A stretch of 37,439 nt of DNA from Pleurotus ostreatus/Saccharomyces cerevisiae fusant (Eukaryota > Opisthokonta). The notes under the pieces were generated by a model. That model had not been told where the DNA came from, searched no databases, and saw only the letters and a program-made list of their open reading frames with translations. The stretch spans positions 1 through 37,439 of the forward strand of contig JAMQCK010000213.1 of the NCBI GenBank assembly GCA_024196135.1. Reading direction: 5' to 3'. This document shows positions 21,701 through 33,162 of this stretch, piece by piece (position 1 is the first letter of the stretch; the number at the start of each line of letters is the position of its first letter). Both the position numbers and the translations under genes were made by a program.

Positions 21701-22958
21701 TCGCACAAATCTTCCTAGATGGCGGTTTCTCGCCTCGCTTTACAGTTTCGAGGGGTGATAATATTTTCCTGAGCTGGCACAGTGTCCGCCTCAGCGATTT
21801 TACCGAACGGGCCAGGCTCATCAGTGGTGTCTGCAACTGTAGATTTGTCCTAAGAGTCTATACTGATTCAACACGACATTTTCCATCGATAGATAGCCGT
21901 CGCCGTTGCCGCAAGCAACTCCCGCGCCCGCCTTACAAAGACTTGGCCCTTCGGGAGCCACGAGTACTTGCAGGTTCTCTCGCATAGTAGGTTTGTGCGG
22001 CTGACGCTACATGCACCAGCAAACTGACTACATGCACCCGTCCTTGGGGCGTCCGAGGTACGATGCCCATTCTGCATGTTTCTGCTACTGATTGACACGA
22101 GGTTCAGAATAGCAAGAACCAGTAGATCTGGGTAAAGGCGCATATATGTGTAGTAGCTGGCCCAGGGTGCATCATTATGGCGGCTGGCTGCGCACACAAC
22201 CGTTGACTGGCCTCTCAGGTTGACTGCACAGTCCCCTTCTGGTTTGAAGAGGGCGAATGCCCATGTTGGTGCGCGCTCGATCGGAGAGCATTGCATGTCC
22301 CTTACCTCTCCCATCCTAGGGCGCTGGCGTTGTGTAAGGCATCCAGCCTACCATGGGCTGGCGAGCTTCTTTGGGTGGGTGGCAGGTGATATGCACGGCG
22401 CCGGATCGGAGTGCGGGCGGTAGTATGGTAGCCCCCAGTAGCAGACAATGTATCTATCCCATACTATCAAACAAAATGCATCCTGCTCCGATATGAAGCA
22501 ATAGCGTGCGGTAGAAAATGCCGGTCACTTACAGGCGCCCACACAATTGGGGCACACTACGAGCTATCCCCTTTGGCGTGATATCTTTCGGGAGCGTGGG
22601 ATATACACGGTTAAGGGAACTTCTCGCTGGAGCTCAAGCTTCGATCATTCATTTTCATCCAGCGCTGTTGACCTTGATCGCGCTTACAAACAACCAGGCC
22701 TAAGGCGAAAAAAACACGAGGGCTTAGTGGAAAGCAAATGCCGGTGATCCCGCCTAGCGAAACAATGGCTTACTATCACCCTGGGTATGAGCACAACTAC
22801 ACCATCTTTGTGCCTCTGGCAGCATTTCTTCGCTTTGAATGCAGGAAAGCGTATTTTGATGAGGTGATTCAGAGTGATGGCTTCCTTGCGTACATTTACT
22901 TGACTATCAATCACGCCTTCGATTGGACCAAATACGGTAGATATACAATAATGTCGTA
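21701..22958. other. Stretch without a convincing gene
   Basis: A plus-strand frame from 22738 gives about 75 residues of plausible protein (PGYEHNYTIFVPLAAFLRF) before it runs into element J2. It may be a gene fragment cut by that insertion. No domain was recognised and nothing else in the stretch is supportable. Confidence 0.35.
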
Positions 22959-22960
22959 TA

Positions 22961-23305
22961 CTGTACCGGTATGTATGGAGGCAGCCGTAACGCGCAACAG
23001 GGGCCCAAAAAGTTGGCTATATGAGATAGGGCAACACATAACGGAGGGGTCGGTTGCCAACGCGCACAAGTCGTCGGAGAGTCGAAGATCTTCCGATGGC
23101 CCTGCACGCACGGTCTCTCCCACTCAAAAAGCAGGCTGTTTGTGCTGTTGATGATAAACTGGGGCTTTTCTGACGTTGCAAATCCACATTCACCCCGCAT
23201 ACTTGAAGAAATATCCTTTGACGGTTGCCTGATTGTCCAACAGTCACGCTAAATGTATTGCGGGTTGCGTACGTGCGTGCCCTCCGGTTGCCTCCATGAA
23301 TACTA
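22961..23305. mobile_element. MITE family J, copy 2
   Basis: The left end CTGTACCGGTATGTATGGAG at 22961 is preceded by TA (22959-22960). The interior runs antiparallel to J1, with GTTGGCTATATGAGATAGGG spanning the point where J1 is split by K. The right end is eroded (GGTTGCCTCCATGAATACT near 23290), so the border is approximate. Confidence 0.65.
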
Positions 23306-23465
23306 CTCATTCCAGATGGTTCGGGTGCAAAATGAAGCTCTAAACCGGACATCAGTAGCAATAGTACACACACGTCTGGTCCGGTGTTGCTGCTTCGCCC
23401 TGAGTGGAAGGGAAACATGCGATCGATGCTTTCCTCATGTCCGGATCCATGACAAGGTTGCGCTC

Positions 23466-25415
23466 CTAAGCTCCCTCGCTCGTATGCGCGTCTACGTGCG
23501 TGGGCTCCTCGTCAGAAGCTATGCGTGCGAGAGAGGCGGGGAGAGACCAACCCATTGAGTCATCTGTGAGAAGTCGGAATCGGCCCGGCGCTGGGGATCT
23601 CCCATCTCGCAGGGAGAAACGGAGCCCGGGCGGCCAGCTCTTGCACCTCATCCGGACGTGGACTATCGTCTTCACGCCAAACACTGTCGTGTCGAGTCGA
23701 CTGATGGGGTAAATCACGGGCACGCTGCCTTCCATGCTCATGTGCACCTCAAACCCACAAATGCGTGTCCACTGTGAAGACGCAGTCACTCTCACTATCA
23801 GGCTGGCAAGAACAACCTTTTTGGGGCGAATCACAGCTGAAGGAGGCTTTAGACTGAGGGACACGGCGGTCAAAGGGAAAGAAAGAGAGCAATGGAAAAA
23901 AGGGATGGTCCTCTCCCTGCACATCACCGCGAACTCACCTGATCCATTCCAGTTGCATTCATATTTGTGACGACCCTCTTTCCAGTGGCGCTTCTGGCAC
24001 CCTTTTGAGCAGTAGAGCGCCTCCCCACATGGACATGCACGGAGGGGCCCGAGCGCTTGCGATGCACACTGTCAGCGACATCAGCAGCGCTCGGATCCCT
24101 CGGGCGCAGGCAGTGCCCACGACCCACCCACCTCTGAGTCGCAGCAGCGTGCCTTGCGGAGCCACTCATGAGCCAGGCTCTGTCGGAAATCTTCATGCGA
24201 CACCCAGGTAGCACAAACCTGCTGCAGACGCAGAGGCCGTGAGGGCTCCGTAGCCACCGCCCAGATGTGTTCGCCTGCAACCTTCCTGCGTGCCGCGCCA
24301 GAGAGAAACGATCCACCGATGCAATCCAGAAGCAGGCTGGCAGGAAGGAATGTGTCATCCAGGCCTTGATCGCCTAGGAGAACCTGCATTATGCCAGAGC
24401 GGAGTGCAGAGTATGTCGTTCGAGGGTCATTGTAGCATAGGCAACTCAGCACGCGATACGCAATGTTGCGATTGTGACGCGCATCGACGAAGTTGGGAGT
24501 TTGATCTCTTTCAGCAATGTGGACGAGGGCGGATATTAGAGTGTGAGAGCGCGGGCCGCTCCTCAGCACCTCAATGCTTGCGAACACATTGATGACCTGC
24601 ATCTGGCGAACCAGGGTCACTTTGCTCTCTGCACCTAGGTTTGAGCGGTTGAGGAATGTCAGATACCATCCTGCAGCCCGCATAACCTTGTGCGGACGAG
24701 ATCCAGCTGCGGAGCAGATGATCCGCTTGGCTGAGTCGGATAGAGGCTCCTTGTTCATCGCGCAGGCCAGCATCAGAGCCATCATAGTCACATAGTCCTG
24801 AACCATCAGTGACGGGAGACCGTCCGCCCGGTCGTCGACGGGGAGCTGTGGACCGCTCGCAAAGGCAGTGTAGACGTGAAGGGCCGAGGACAGTGCGCCG
24901 TGCTCTGATTGCACGATTGACTGCCGTTGTGCAGACGTGTAGTTCCACCGGCCAAACTGAATTAACATGCAGACCACTCGGTTGTGCACATTCCGCAGAG
25001 GTTCATTGGAGCGCTGAAGGAGGTCACTGTATGGTAAAGTGCTTCCGAGCGGGAACAGGAACACTATCCATCGATGCAGGCCTGGCCAAACAGAAGCGAA
25101 GTGATCGAGCAGGACGGTGTTCCTCTGGATATCTTCCAAGCCAGCCAGCTCGTTGATGAGATGTACTGCCCTGCGCATGTGCTGCCCGAGAGGAGATATC
25201 AGGAAGTCCAAAGGAGACATGCCCTGCGGGGGCGCCCTTGTAAAGACAGCAAACGGATGATCGGAAATGGCATCCCGCAGCCGGTGACGCTGCGTTGGGG
25301 TAAGCTCTCGACTGGTACCTCCAAGACACTTCGAGCAGGCCTCGTCAAGCACAACGTCAAGTATGCGGCTGATCCTGACAATGGGCTCAAAATCAGGCTC
25401 CTGCAAGGTGCCCAT
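23466..25415 (-). CDS. MYND-type zinc-finger protein 1
   Basis: There are three exons: 25415-24132, 24068-23939 and 23836-23466. They are joined by introns of 63 bp (GTGGGT to CTGACAG, phase 0) and 102 bp (GTGAGT to TTCAG, phase 1). The product is 594 aa. Residues 1-420 look wholly helical with no catalytic motif, perhaps an armadillo/HEAT-like scaffold. Residues 424-466 form a MYND finger: CCDSEC across the first splice, RACPCGEALYCSKGCQKRHW, then HKYEC. The second Cys pair is C-x-C instead of C-x2-C. MYND fingers usually bind proline-containing peptides. The C-terminal 130 residues are unrecognised. The ATG at 25415 follows an in-frame stop, but CTGAC plus CACCAG just upstream could be a 3' splice site, so a 5' exon is possible. 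It is a tandem paralogue of the gene at 27245-29270. Confidence 0.75.
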
Positions 25416-25679
25416 CGGCCAGTCTGGTGAGTGTCATGTCTTGTCAGCACGTCAGGGAGGAGGAGGAATGCGCACTAGGAGTCGGCTGTCGATATGGGCG
25501 ACAGGGAGAGGCGATGACAGACATCCGTCTGGCTGAGGCGAAGACTAAGTATGCATGGGACACGAATGTCGTAAGCGGCTCTCACGCTGCACATCGCCTG
25601 CTGCGGTGAGCATTCAAAGCGTTCTGAAAATGTGATATGCGTGTCACAGCCGTGTGACTCCGTGCTACGTCAACTGATA
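25416..25679. other. Upstream region of MYND gene 1
   Basis: This holds a possible intron end (CTGAC to CACCAG, minus strand, about 25425-25455) just upstream of the ATG at 25415. I could not find a clear first exon or a TATA box. The MITE at 25680 sits within about 270 bases of the start codon and so lies in or next to the promoter. Confidence 0.3.
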
Positions 25680-26058
25680 GTGGTGGCCAGATCAGTTGCG
25701 GACTCTCTTTTTGGGAAGTTCGCCGAGGGGAGCGCTGCGCGAGCATGGTAAGTCGCGAGACCTTCAGAGAACGGTTGAGCACGACTTATAGCCCCCCTCT
25801 GCATACCAACCTTGGCGGGGAGCGTTTATGGACCGCGTGAAACGTGCCGAGATGCGTCATATGGCTCTAGGCGCCCTGAGGTACTGTACCATGCATATCT
25901 TACAGAACACACGCTCGTTCCACTTGAGCTGGTGTACTTGGGAGTCTTTAGCCTCGATCTACCATTCTACGAAGCGATTGGACTTTTTGCCCTCGTCCAA
26001 CATCCGTTTAGGCGATCTTTCCTGACAAGGAAGCGCGCACTTGATCTAGCCGTCACTG
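25680..26058. mobile_element. MITE family A, copy A2
   Basis: The left end GTGGTGGCCAGATCAGTTGC has lost the expected leading CA. The right end, read on the minus strand, is CAGTGACGGCTAGATCAAGT. They form inverted repeats flanked by TA (25678-25679, 26059-26060). Length is 379 bp and it has no gene. Confidence 0.7.
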
Positions 26059-26099
26059 TATTTGCCTTCTGCCCACCTTGAAGCCCCGTATTTGGGGGT

Positions 26100-26213
26100 A
26101 TCAAGCGATGAACTACCGTTCTGAGTCTTGTGAGGGTGCTAGAGCTTCTCGTCCACGCCCTCGGCGACCTAATCTCTGAAGAAGACAGCGCACAATCAGT
26201 CCTGCCTCCACTG
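26100..26213. mobile_element. Family A solo right end
   Basis: Read on the minus strand, this begins CAGTGGAGGCAGGACTGATT after TA (26214-26215) and continues like other family A ends (GTCGCCGAGGGCGTGGACGA). No separate left partner is visible. It may be a truncated copy next to A2. Confidence 0.55.
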
Positions 26214-26567
26214 TATAACACGACACCTTTCTTGATAGTCGAGGGTCCATCTGTGAGCCGTCTCTCACGCTTCCGAGCGCTCACATGCACGGTAGTTCAG
26301 CTCGTGCTCATTGGGGACCTCCTCTTCTGATCCCTCGGGCCACGCCTACGTGACGAACACTCCTCGATAAGCTTGGGTGCGAGAAAAGGCTCCCCCTGCG
26401 GCTCTGTTTCGTTCTTGCTCAGTGTGTGGGCCGCCGGGGGCTGTTGAGATGTCACCAAGATGTCAAGTACGTGTGAAGGCACTGTGCATTTGATGTTGTC
26501 GTTGCTGAGGTCCTGTCCTCGTAGCAAGGATATCGACGTTCCAGCTCCGATGTACTGGGAATGAATA

Positions 26568-27150
26568 GTAACAGTCAAAGTACTCGGATCCGACGTTGAG
26601 GGTTCGGTTGAGGAATGTTGAGCCTGCGGAACCCTCAAACCGAACCCTCAAGCGCTGAGGCTCAGCTGAGAAGGCTCTCCTCCGGAGGAGAGCCTTCGCA
26701 GCGCGTTGAGCCTCGCTTGAGGGTTTGCGTTGAGCCTCCTCCCGCACGTGCTTTTCCGTGCCAACATACGGCCAGACATAGATTCCTCCTGTATAACATA
26801 CTATGTTTCGAGCCTTGCATATGTCTTGACATCGAATCGACACACCCTGACCCACGAAAGGCTGTATCGCGTCAAGCGACGTCGGATTCATTCTCGCAAC
26901 ACGGCAGTCGCAGCTACGGAGGTTTCTTCTGATATGTTTTATGCCGATAGATCATGTCACTGTGTCATAAAACACACAATCGCAGATGAGGCTTTTTGAG
27001 GCGCAGGCACCCTACTTTGACTGTATCTTTTCCCACGACGTAAACGACAGGCTGAGCTTCGTTGAGGAAACCGAACCCTCAACTGAAGCCTCAATCGAAG
27101 CCTCAACCCGACCCTCAGCTTGGCTCAGAGTACTTTGACTGTTACTCATG
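26568..27150. mobile_element. Inverted-repeat element L with TTGAGG-rich arms
   Basis: AGTAACAGTCAAAGTACTC at the left is matched by its complement at the right end. Inward of each end lie degenerate repeats of a TTGAGGnTTCG unit, in opposite orientation in the two arms (26600-26660 and 27060-27120). A related internal terminus (CTACTTTGACTGTA) at 27013-27026 hints at a nested or overlapping second element. No gene. Confidence 0.6.
26670..26697. repeat. Perfect 28-bp palindrome
   Basis: The half-site GAAGGCTCTCCTCC is followed directly by its reverse complement with no spacer. It lies in the left arm of element L. Confidence 0.9.
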
Positions 27151-27244
27151 AGAGTGGCGAAATACTGAGGATCTGTCATTCAGGTAGAGTATAAGACTTG
27201 GTACACATCCGGGTTATATGTATGCCCATTACAGTGAGCGTATG

Positions 27245-29270
27245 TCAGCGGCCTTTCGTAGAGCCCGAAGTGTCCCTCGGTGTCAATGTGCACACTATGT
27301 GAGGCTTCCGGCCCGCGGTGAGCGAAGGAATGATGGCCGGAAGTGGGTGATCGAGCACAACCAGGGCCTGGTACGGATCTGCATCGCCATCACGTATCCG
27401 CTCCTGCCCCCTCTCACCGGAGGGACTGTTGCGAATCCCAGCAGTGATCAGAACGATGGCAGAGTCACGAAGGCGCACATCTCTCAACAGGGAAGGTAAC
27501 TGACTCTGACTATGAACCCTGGTGAAGAGGTGGTAGGACAGGCCGCTCACGGTCACAGTGAGGTGGATGAGTGGACGAGGGGGGCATCGGGGATCGTCCA
27601 GAGCGGCCTGTATCATGCTCACGATAGTGCGTGCGCTATCATTAGCCACTTCTTGTCCGATACGCTGCAGCCAGTGCGCGCCAAGCTTCTGCAAGGTTCC
27701 TGCAGGTATCACCCCGTAAGCGCACGCCCGTATCTCCCTCGGTAGAGATGAACGCACCCTTGAGCTGAATGATGCCGCCGGTGTGGCTCTGCCGGTGAAG
27801 CTTCCAGTCTCTCTTCTGGCACTGCACTGAGCAGTAGCACACGTTGAGACAGGTGCAACGTCGCATATGCCTGTGTCCGGTGCCTCGGCTGACGTGACAC
27901 TTCAAAGGCATGTCATCACGGACCGCATGTATGAGGTGGATGCGAAAACTCACTCCGGGAGCTGCGCAAGCCTTTTTGTATATCTCCGAAGCCAGCGCGG
28001 CCCGATGTCTCAGGCGGACCCGCTCCTTTTCTGGGAGCGCGTCTAATACTGTCTGTGCCGGGATGGCGCGCGCCACGTTGACGTGTACAGACATCTCGCA
28101 CACGTAGTGCAAGACAGCCCGAACGCCCGCATCTTTGTCGTCCAGACCCATCATGGACTGCAGGGCGCCCATCCGCAACGACCTCACAAGCGCCTTTTGG
28201 CTTCCTTCTACCTTCCAGATAGCCAACAGCGCCACACACGCCGCGCTCCACGCCTCATGGGCGAGAGAGATTCCGTCCAAATCAGCAATCATCTTCACGA
28301 GCCCGTCCGTGATCGTTCGCGGAACGCGCCGTATGGGCAAGATGGGCATTGCGCTCATGATGACGATGGTGTTGAGATTCGCCATCGCAACCCCGAGCAT
28401 AAGGTCGATGGCTGGGCCACTTTGCCCTCGCCTTATCTTTGCATGGACCGTTCCCACAGCCATCTGCGCGCGCACCAGCGCACAAGCATACAGAAGATGG
28501 ATGTGGTTTTTTGTTGTGAGCCTGGCGCTTTTTAAGGCAGCCTCGCACACACAGTGCTCTGTGTGTGGCTCATGCCGGACACCGCACGACCAGAGCGCAT
28601 GATAGAACACGGCTTTCGAGAGACCGATGGAGCCGAGTAGATTCTGAGCGGAATCCCCTGACGGCGGACTGTAATTCTCCAGATTCAGCCAGAGATCGAG
28701 CAAGAGATTGTACACCAGGGGGGTCTTGTCGAATAGGTGGGCAAGGTGGTTCTTGTATGAGAAGAGCCCGGATATCACCCGCGCAACGATGCGAACTAGG
28801 TCATCTCCGGGATTCCTCTCCTCTCGACAAAGCCGCTTCGGGTTGAGCACCTCCAGCCAGCACATAAGGAATGGCCAAGCCTGTTTGAGACATTGAGCCA
28901 CAAGGCTGGTGAACCGTCGCCCATCTTTGCTTTGGCAGTGCGGCGCCGACAGCACTTCTCCGAGGCACTCCAAGGCAATCGGGGCCTGGCGACGATGTCT
29001 GTCGCTACCCATCTGCGGCTGGTGTCCCGGTGCATAGCAGCGCAGCTTTTCGAAGGGACGCATCTTTTCCACCAGACGCGTCACCCGATGGATGATTCTT
29101 CCCGTCGATCGGAAGCGACCCTCAAGACGGCCAAGAGCTCTTACAAGATAAGTGAGCTCCTTGAGACGCCCTGCATCTGCATCCTCATTCATCTCTTGCG
29201 CAGGCCTGCAGAGTTTGGGATCTCTGCGGGGATAATGAGACATGTGTGCCTCATAAGTGCGATGTGACAA
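27245..29270 (-). CDS. MYND-type zinc-finger protein 2
   Basis: There are two exons, 29270-27758 and 27699-27245, joined by a 58-bp intron (GTGCGT to CTGCAG, phase 1). The product is 655 aa. Residues 1-450 appear helical, with no enzyme motif. The MYND-like finger lies at about 458-496: KCH, then RRCTCLNVCYCSVQCQKRDW and KLHRQSH. It departs from the consensus: the second ligand of the first pair is missing (CHVSR), the next pair is C-x-C, and the last ligand is His where Cys is usual. The C-terminal 150 residues are encoded by exon 2 and are unrecognised. It reads in the same direction as MYND gene 1, with 1.8 kb of repeats between them. Start could be Met1 or Met10. Likely a nuclear or cytosolic protein-interaction factor; the role is unknown. 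Confidence 0.75.
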
Positions 29271-29352
29271 TTGGGATTGACCGTCTTCAGAACATGGCCG
29301 CCCTCTTTCACGTGATGCTTACCTTGTCTGTTATTTTTCGCCACCTATTTCA

Positions 29353-29410
29353 GGGAGAGAGGGGGAGAGAGGAAGAGAGCGAGAGAGCGAGAGAGAAGGC
29401 GAGATGAGAG
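29353..29410 (-). promoter_or_regulatory. CT-rich promoter tract of MYND gene 2
   Basis: The plus strand here is almost pure GA repeats, so the coding strand of the gene at 27245-29270 has a long CT tract about 85-140 bases before its ATG. Such pyrimidine tracts commonly lie just before the transcription start in fungi. No TATA box is obvious. Confidence 0.5.
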
Positions 29411-29840
29411 AAATGGATTCCTGGACAGGGGTAGACTCCCTATGTCTGCCCCAGCCTTTTATATACGAGGGCAACTGCGCGTACGTGAAGCAGACTCAAT
29501 TTGACGTCTGCGTAAACGTCAATCACGAGAGATCTCGAGTGCGTGCTCACGGTTGCCAACCGAGGAACCGGGGACCGAAGGCGGCGTGCTGGCAAATCAA
29601 TGCATCACGCGCACCGAGGGAACACCTTCGGTGACGGACGTTTGAACATGATCCGTAAATCCTTCATGGAAGCATAAGGTGGCCGTAAGATTCAAGATGT
29701 GTTTCTATGTACTTGGGGAAAGATGGCCGATGTGAGTTGGGCGAGGTTAAGTGGACTCGAAGACATCACAGAGAGGCAGAGCGCCGCCAATCACCCCTCC
29801 ACACACATATATCTCTCTCACAAAGTACAGGATGGTTGTA
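29411..29840. other. Stretch without a supportable gene
   Basis: Only short frames occur here. GGAACCGGGGACCGAAGG and CGAGGGAACACCTTCGGTGA (about 29564 and 29616) form small local inverted repeats. Confidence 0.35.
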
Positions 29841-30476
29841 GATCTTAGACAAAATTCGTGCCTACTGACCCAAGGCGAGACCCACGACTGCGTGAGGACT
29901 GTGACATTGTGTCACCCCTCTTCACGCACCCCACAAGTGCCTCGAGACTAACGATGGTGACTCCCGTCACGCGGCAACGGATCAGCGCCGCTTATCTCTA
30001 CGCGGGAGTTGCCGTTGGTACTTCGGATCGCTACCTGTCATTCTATGTAGGACGGGGACTCTACAGAAAAATTGCCAGAAGGTATTTACGAGGTGTACTA
30101 TCTCTCGAAGCTGTTTTTGCCCACAGCCGGTAGACAACTCCAGTGCAAGGGCACAGAGAGTGGACGCATGGGAGAACGTGTTAGATAAGATTGGGAGATG
30201 AGATTGGCGGCAAAGCTCGGCACGGAGATAGCGAGACTCACAGGCGTAACACACGTGTGACACCCACTCAGGTTCCTCACGCACCTCGCAACCCGCGTTC
30301 TGTCGCGTCGCATGATACTCACGCACCGAGTGAGTCTGAGGTGCGTGAGCTTTCACGCAAAAAGGGTGCTTTCTCAACGTTCGTCACGCAAAATCATAAC
30401 GAAATCGTGACTTTTGACGCGTTTTTGTGCGTGAGGAAGGCACGCCGGTGAATTTTGTCCAGAATCTACAGCGACG
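29841..30476. mobile_element. TA-flanked element family B, copy B1
   Basis: The left end is GATCTTAGACAAAATTC and the right end, read on the minus strand, is GATTCTGGACAAAATTC, with TA on both sides (29839-29840, 30477-30478). The right 200 bases are rich in TCACGCA/TGCGTGA motifs and recur as B2. There is no coding capacity. The TA at 30477-30478 also borders the neighbouring element A1. Confidence 0.75.
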
Positions 30477-30478
30477 GC

Positions 30479-31518
30479 CAGATCAATTGCGCGCTGCCTT
30501 TTTTAGGTAAGATCGCCGAGACGCGTATTGGACGAGCTCGGCGGGCCTCAAAAACCTCATAGGACGGTAGAGCGTCAAGAAAAACCCCCATCCGCGAACC
30601 GACTGTGCGAGGGAGTGCTCACAAAGCGTGTCAGGGTGTGTCATATGGCACTACTTGGGCAGGTCTTGTTATTCCGCCCCAAACACGTGATCCCACGTTT
30701 CGGAGATCTCCGGGCTCATTTCCAGTCCGTGACAGGGCATAACGCACATGCTGTCCTTTGGTTTCCCTCCCACCATGCCACGCCACCGTCGCCACGCCGC
30801 TCTCCGCTCTTGAGCCATCCTCGCCCGCGCTAGACTAGCTACAGTATATCTCGCTCTACGATGGGTACAGGCGCGTAATACGCACAGCCATGAACCTCCG
30901 CCACCATTGACATCGGGTGGCTCATGTGCTCGCGGCCCGCCACTGGCGTGCACAGTTCAGTAGTAGTGATAGGCTGAATATATGACTTTTACACCTCCCT
31001 CGCGACGATGCGCAGTGGCGGGCCTCTCGGGCCACCACAAGCATGAGTTATTGGGTGGCAAATTGGGGGGTAAGGTGGCAGTACCCTGACCCCGACCATT
31101 TTATTAGGCCCTCCTCAAGCGGTCCCACAGTCAGGTATGTAGAAATAAATATATAGATACTAGAAGGGCATCTTATGCTGAATTCTGACCTGAAGGCCCT
31201 TGCCCTTCGCGGGTGGCAACTTAGAGGGACTTTGCTGCGTGACACTGCAAAGCCTCTCGGCTTCTCGGCAACGGGTTTGTTTGGCGCACATGGGATCACG
31301 TGTTTGGGGCGGAATAACGGCTTGTCTACATGGGCTCACTTAGGGCAATCCGCATATCTCACAGTACATACACTCGTTCCGCCTGAACCTTCGTATTCCG
31401 GGGCTTTTCTACTTGCTCTACCATTCTGTGAGGGAGCCAGATTTTTCCGACCACCTCCGACGCCCGCCTCGGTAATTTTTCCGAAAAAGGCAGCCCGCAA
31501 TTGATCTGGCCGCCACTG
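30479..31518. mobile_element. Family A element A1 (1.04 kb)
   Basis: CAGCGACGGCCAGATCAATT at 30479 and the complement of CAGTGGCGGCCAGATCAATT ending at 31518 are flanked by TA (30477-30478, 31519-31520). The inverted similarity extends about 230 bases inward, as far as ATTCCGCCCCAAACACGTGA in both arms. The centre holds GCCCGCCACTGG and its inverse (about 30934 and 31010). No transposase frame is present. The CAGTGGCGG start with a TA duplication is typical of Tc1/mariner-type elements. Confidence 0.8.
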
Positions 31519-31534
31519 TACAGTGATACATCGC

Positions 31535-31731
31535 GACCCACGTTTGTCACGCCAACCCACCCCGCATGATGAGATCACGCACCGGCGAATGAGCTGGGGG
31601 CCACCGTGAGGTGCGTGAGCTTTCACATGAAAGGCTGCTTTTTCAACGTTCGTCACGCATATTCGTAACGAAATCGTGACTTTTCACGCATTTGTGTACG
31701 TGAGGACGGCACGCCCGTGAATTTTGTCTTG
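31535..31731. mobile_element. Family B, copy B2 (right part only)
   Basis: This directly repeats the right 200 bases of B1 (GAGGTGCGTGAGCTTTCAC; TAACGAAATCGTGACTTTT) and ends GAATTTTGTCTTG before TA at 31732-31733. No left end is visible. B1 and B2 in the same orientation bracket element A1. Confidence 0.65.
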
Positions 31732-31733
31732 TA

Positions 31734-33162
31734 CAGTGACAGACTCCCGCCCTCTCCGACTACGACCACACCGCCGAGTCGCACGACTTCCCATTGCCGT
31801 CGTTGCCTGCAACCAAGTCAATGCGTTTGTATTGTCTAGGCGGCATCCATGTGCGACATTGCGCTATGGAGCACCATCCGTACAAAAGATAGCCGAGGTG
31901 CCGCAGCCGCGTTTCGAGTAGCGCGTTTGCTTGTAGCTGGGTTCTGAGGATCGGAGAACATATCCGGGGTACGCCTACATATGTCCGTGATATGGTATAG
32001 ATGGGAAAGTGTTGGCGGGCCTGTGGACAGTGGTCAAAACCTTGCCGAAGGCGTTCGGCATTTACCAAATCAGCGGCGCCGCGCACACCTCACATGTCGT
32101 CCGTCTTCGTAGTCACTCCACCAAGCTTTTGACTCCTGTCATGCGATGTAAGCTGCTCGCTGTAGCCCCTATGAAATCATGAGGTCGACCTGGTGACGGG
32201 TAGGTTGTCTTCCTTCAATCCAGTCCCAGTCGCGACCTCGAGTCGATGTTTCGTGCATCCAGGCGAATCTAGACTCCAAAGCAGCTTTGTTGGTAGGGCA
32301 CACTATATTTCTATAGGCTTGTGAAGGGTGTACTCGACACCTGTTACCGTAGTCCTCCTTGTATGTAGATGACTTGCAGTAGATTCGTTATCGAACGCTC
32401 CCTGTGTCTGATTGGCGAAGCCATGGAACGGGTCTGGAAAGCAATGAGATTTTCTGTATATAGCCTGTATGTGGCCTGTGCCGTGTCTGCAAGAGGTACT
32501 GCAGATGATCTGTTGATATGAGATCTCGGCGTCTGAAAGGGCTGGTACCAGATGAGTTGGACTGAACTCAAGCAAGAACCTGCTGAAATCAGTCCACCTG
32601 CCTGAGCGCCTGATTGGCCTGAACAGGTCTGAACTGCCTGGTTTCAGACCAACAGCCCAATCAGACGGATGCACGATTGCTGATGCGTCGAGTTTAAGCA
32701 GTTCGAAGTTTGTAAACTTCAATTGTCAAGGAAAAGCTGCGAGTGTCCAGAAACTCGACAAGCGGGCGTTTACACGGCGACGTCAGGAACTCCTGAGCGC
32801 AGACGGGCACTGCTGCTCGCCATTCCAGGACTCTGTCGGTCGTCACATACTACTCTTCATGAACGTTGCTGTACGGATATCTGAGCACGGAGGCGTCTTT
32901 TTTGCTTTGAATTTTGTCATTCCAAATATACGGTCTAGTCTGTAATTTTTCTGTAAGCGCGCAATTGATCTGTCCACCATTGTAAAGGAGAAGCAGCTGG
33001 GGCTGGCCCTTATCAGTCCCGCACCTGCGCGCACAAATTGTGTTCGCTCCGAATGCCGACCTCACAGCGACCTCTGGACGCATCTATACCGCCTGACACA
33101 ACGTCGCTTCTATCTTGCCTTCCTGCGAGTAAGGTTCAGAATAATCGTGGACTATGGTTGTG
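31734..33162. other. Gene-poor stretch with a family B-like and a family A end
   Basis: A 139-residue minus-strand frame (32303-32722) has no recognisable domain. At 32907-32930 GAATTTTGTCATTCCAAA resembles a family B terminus. At 32930-32982 GCGCGCAATTGATCTGTCCA followed by CCATTG and TA is a family A right end. Partner ends are not seen. Nothing else is supportable. Confidence 0.45.
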
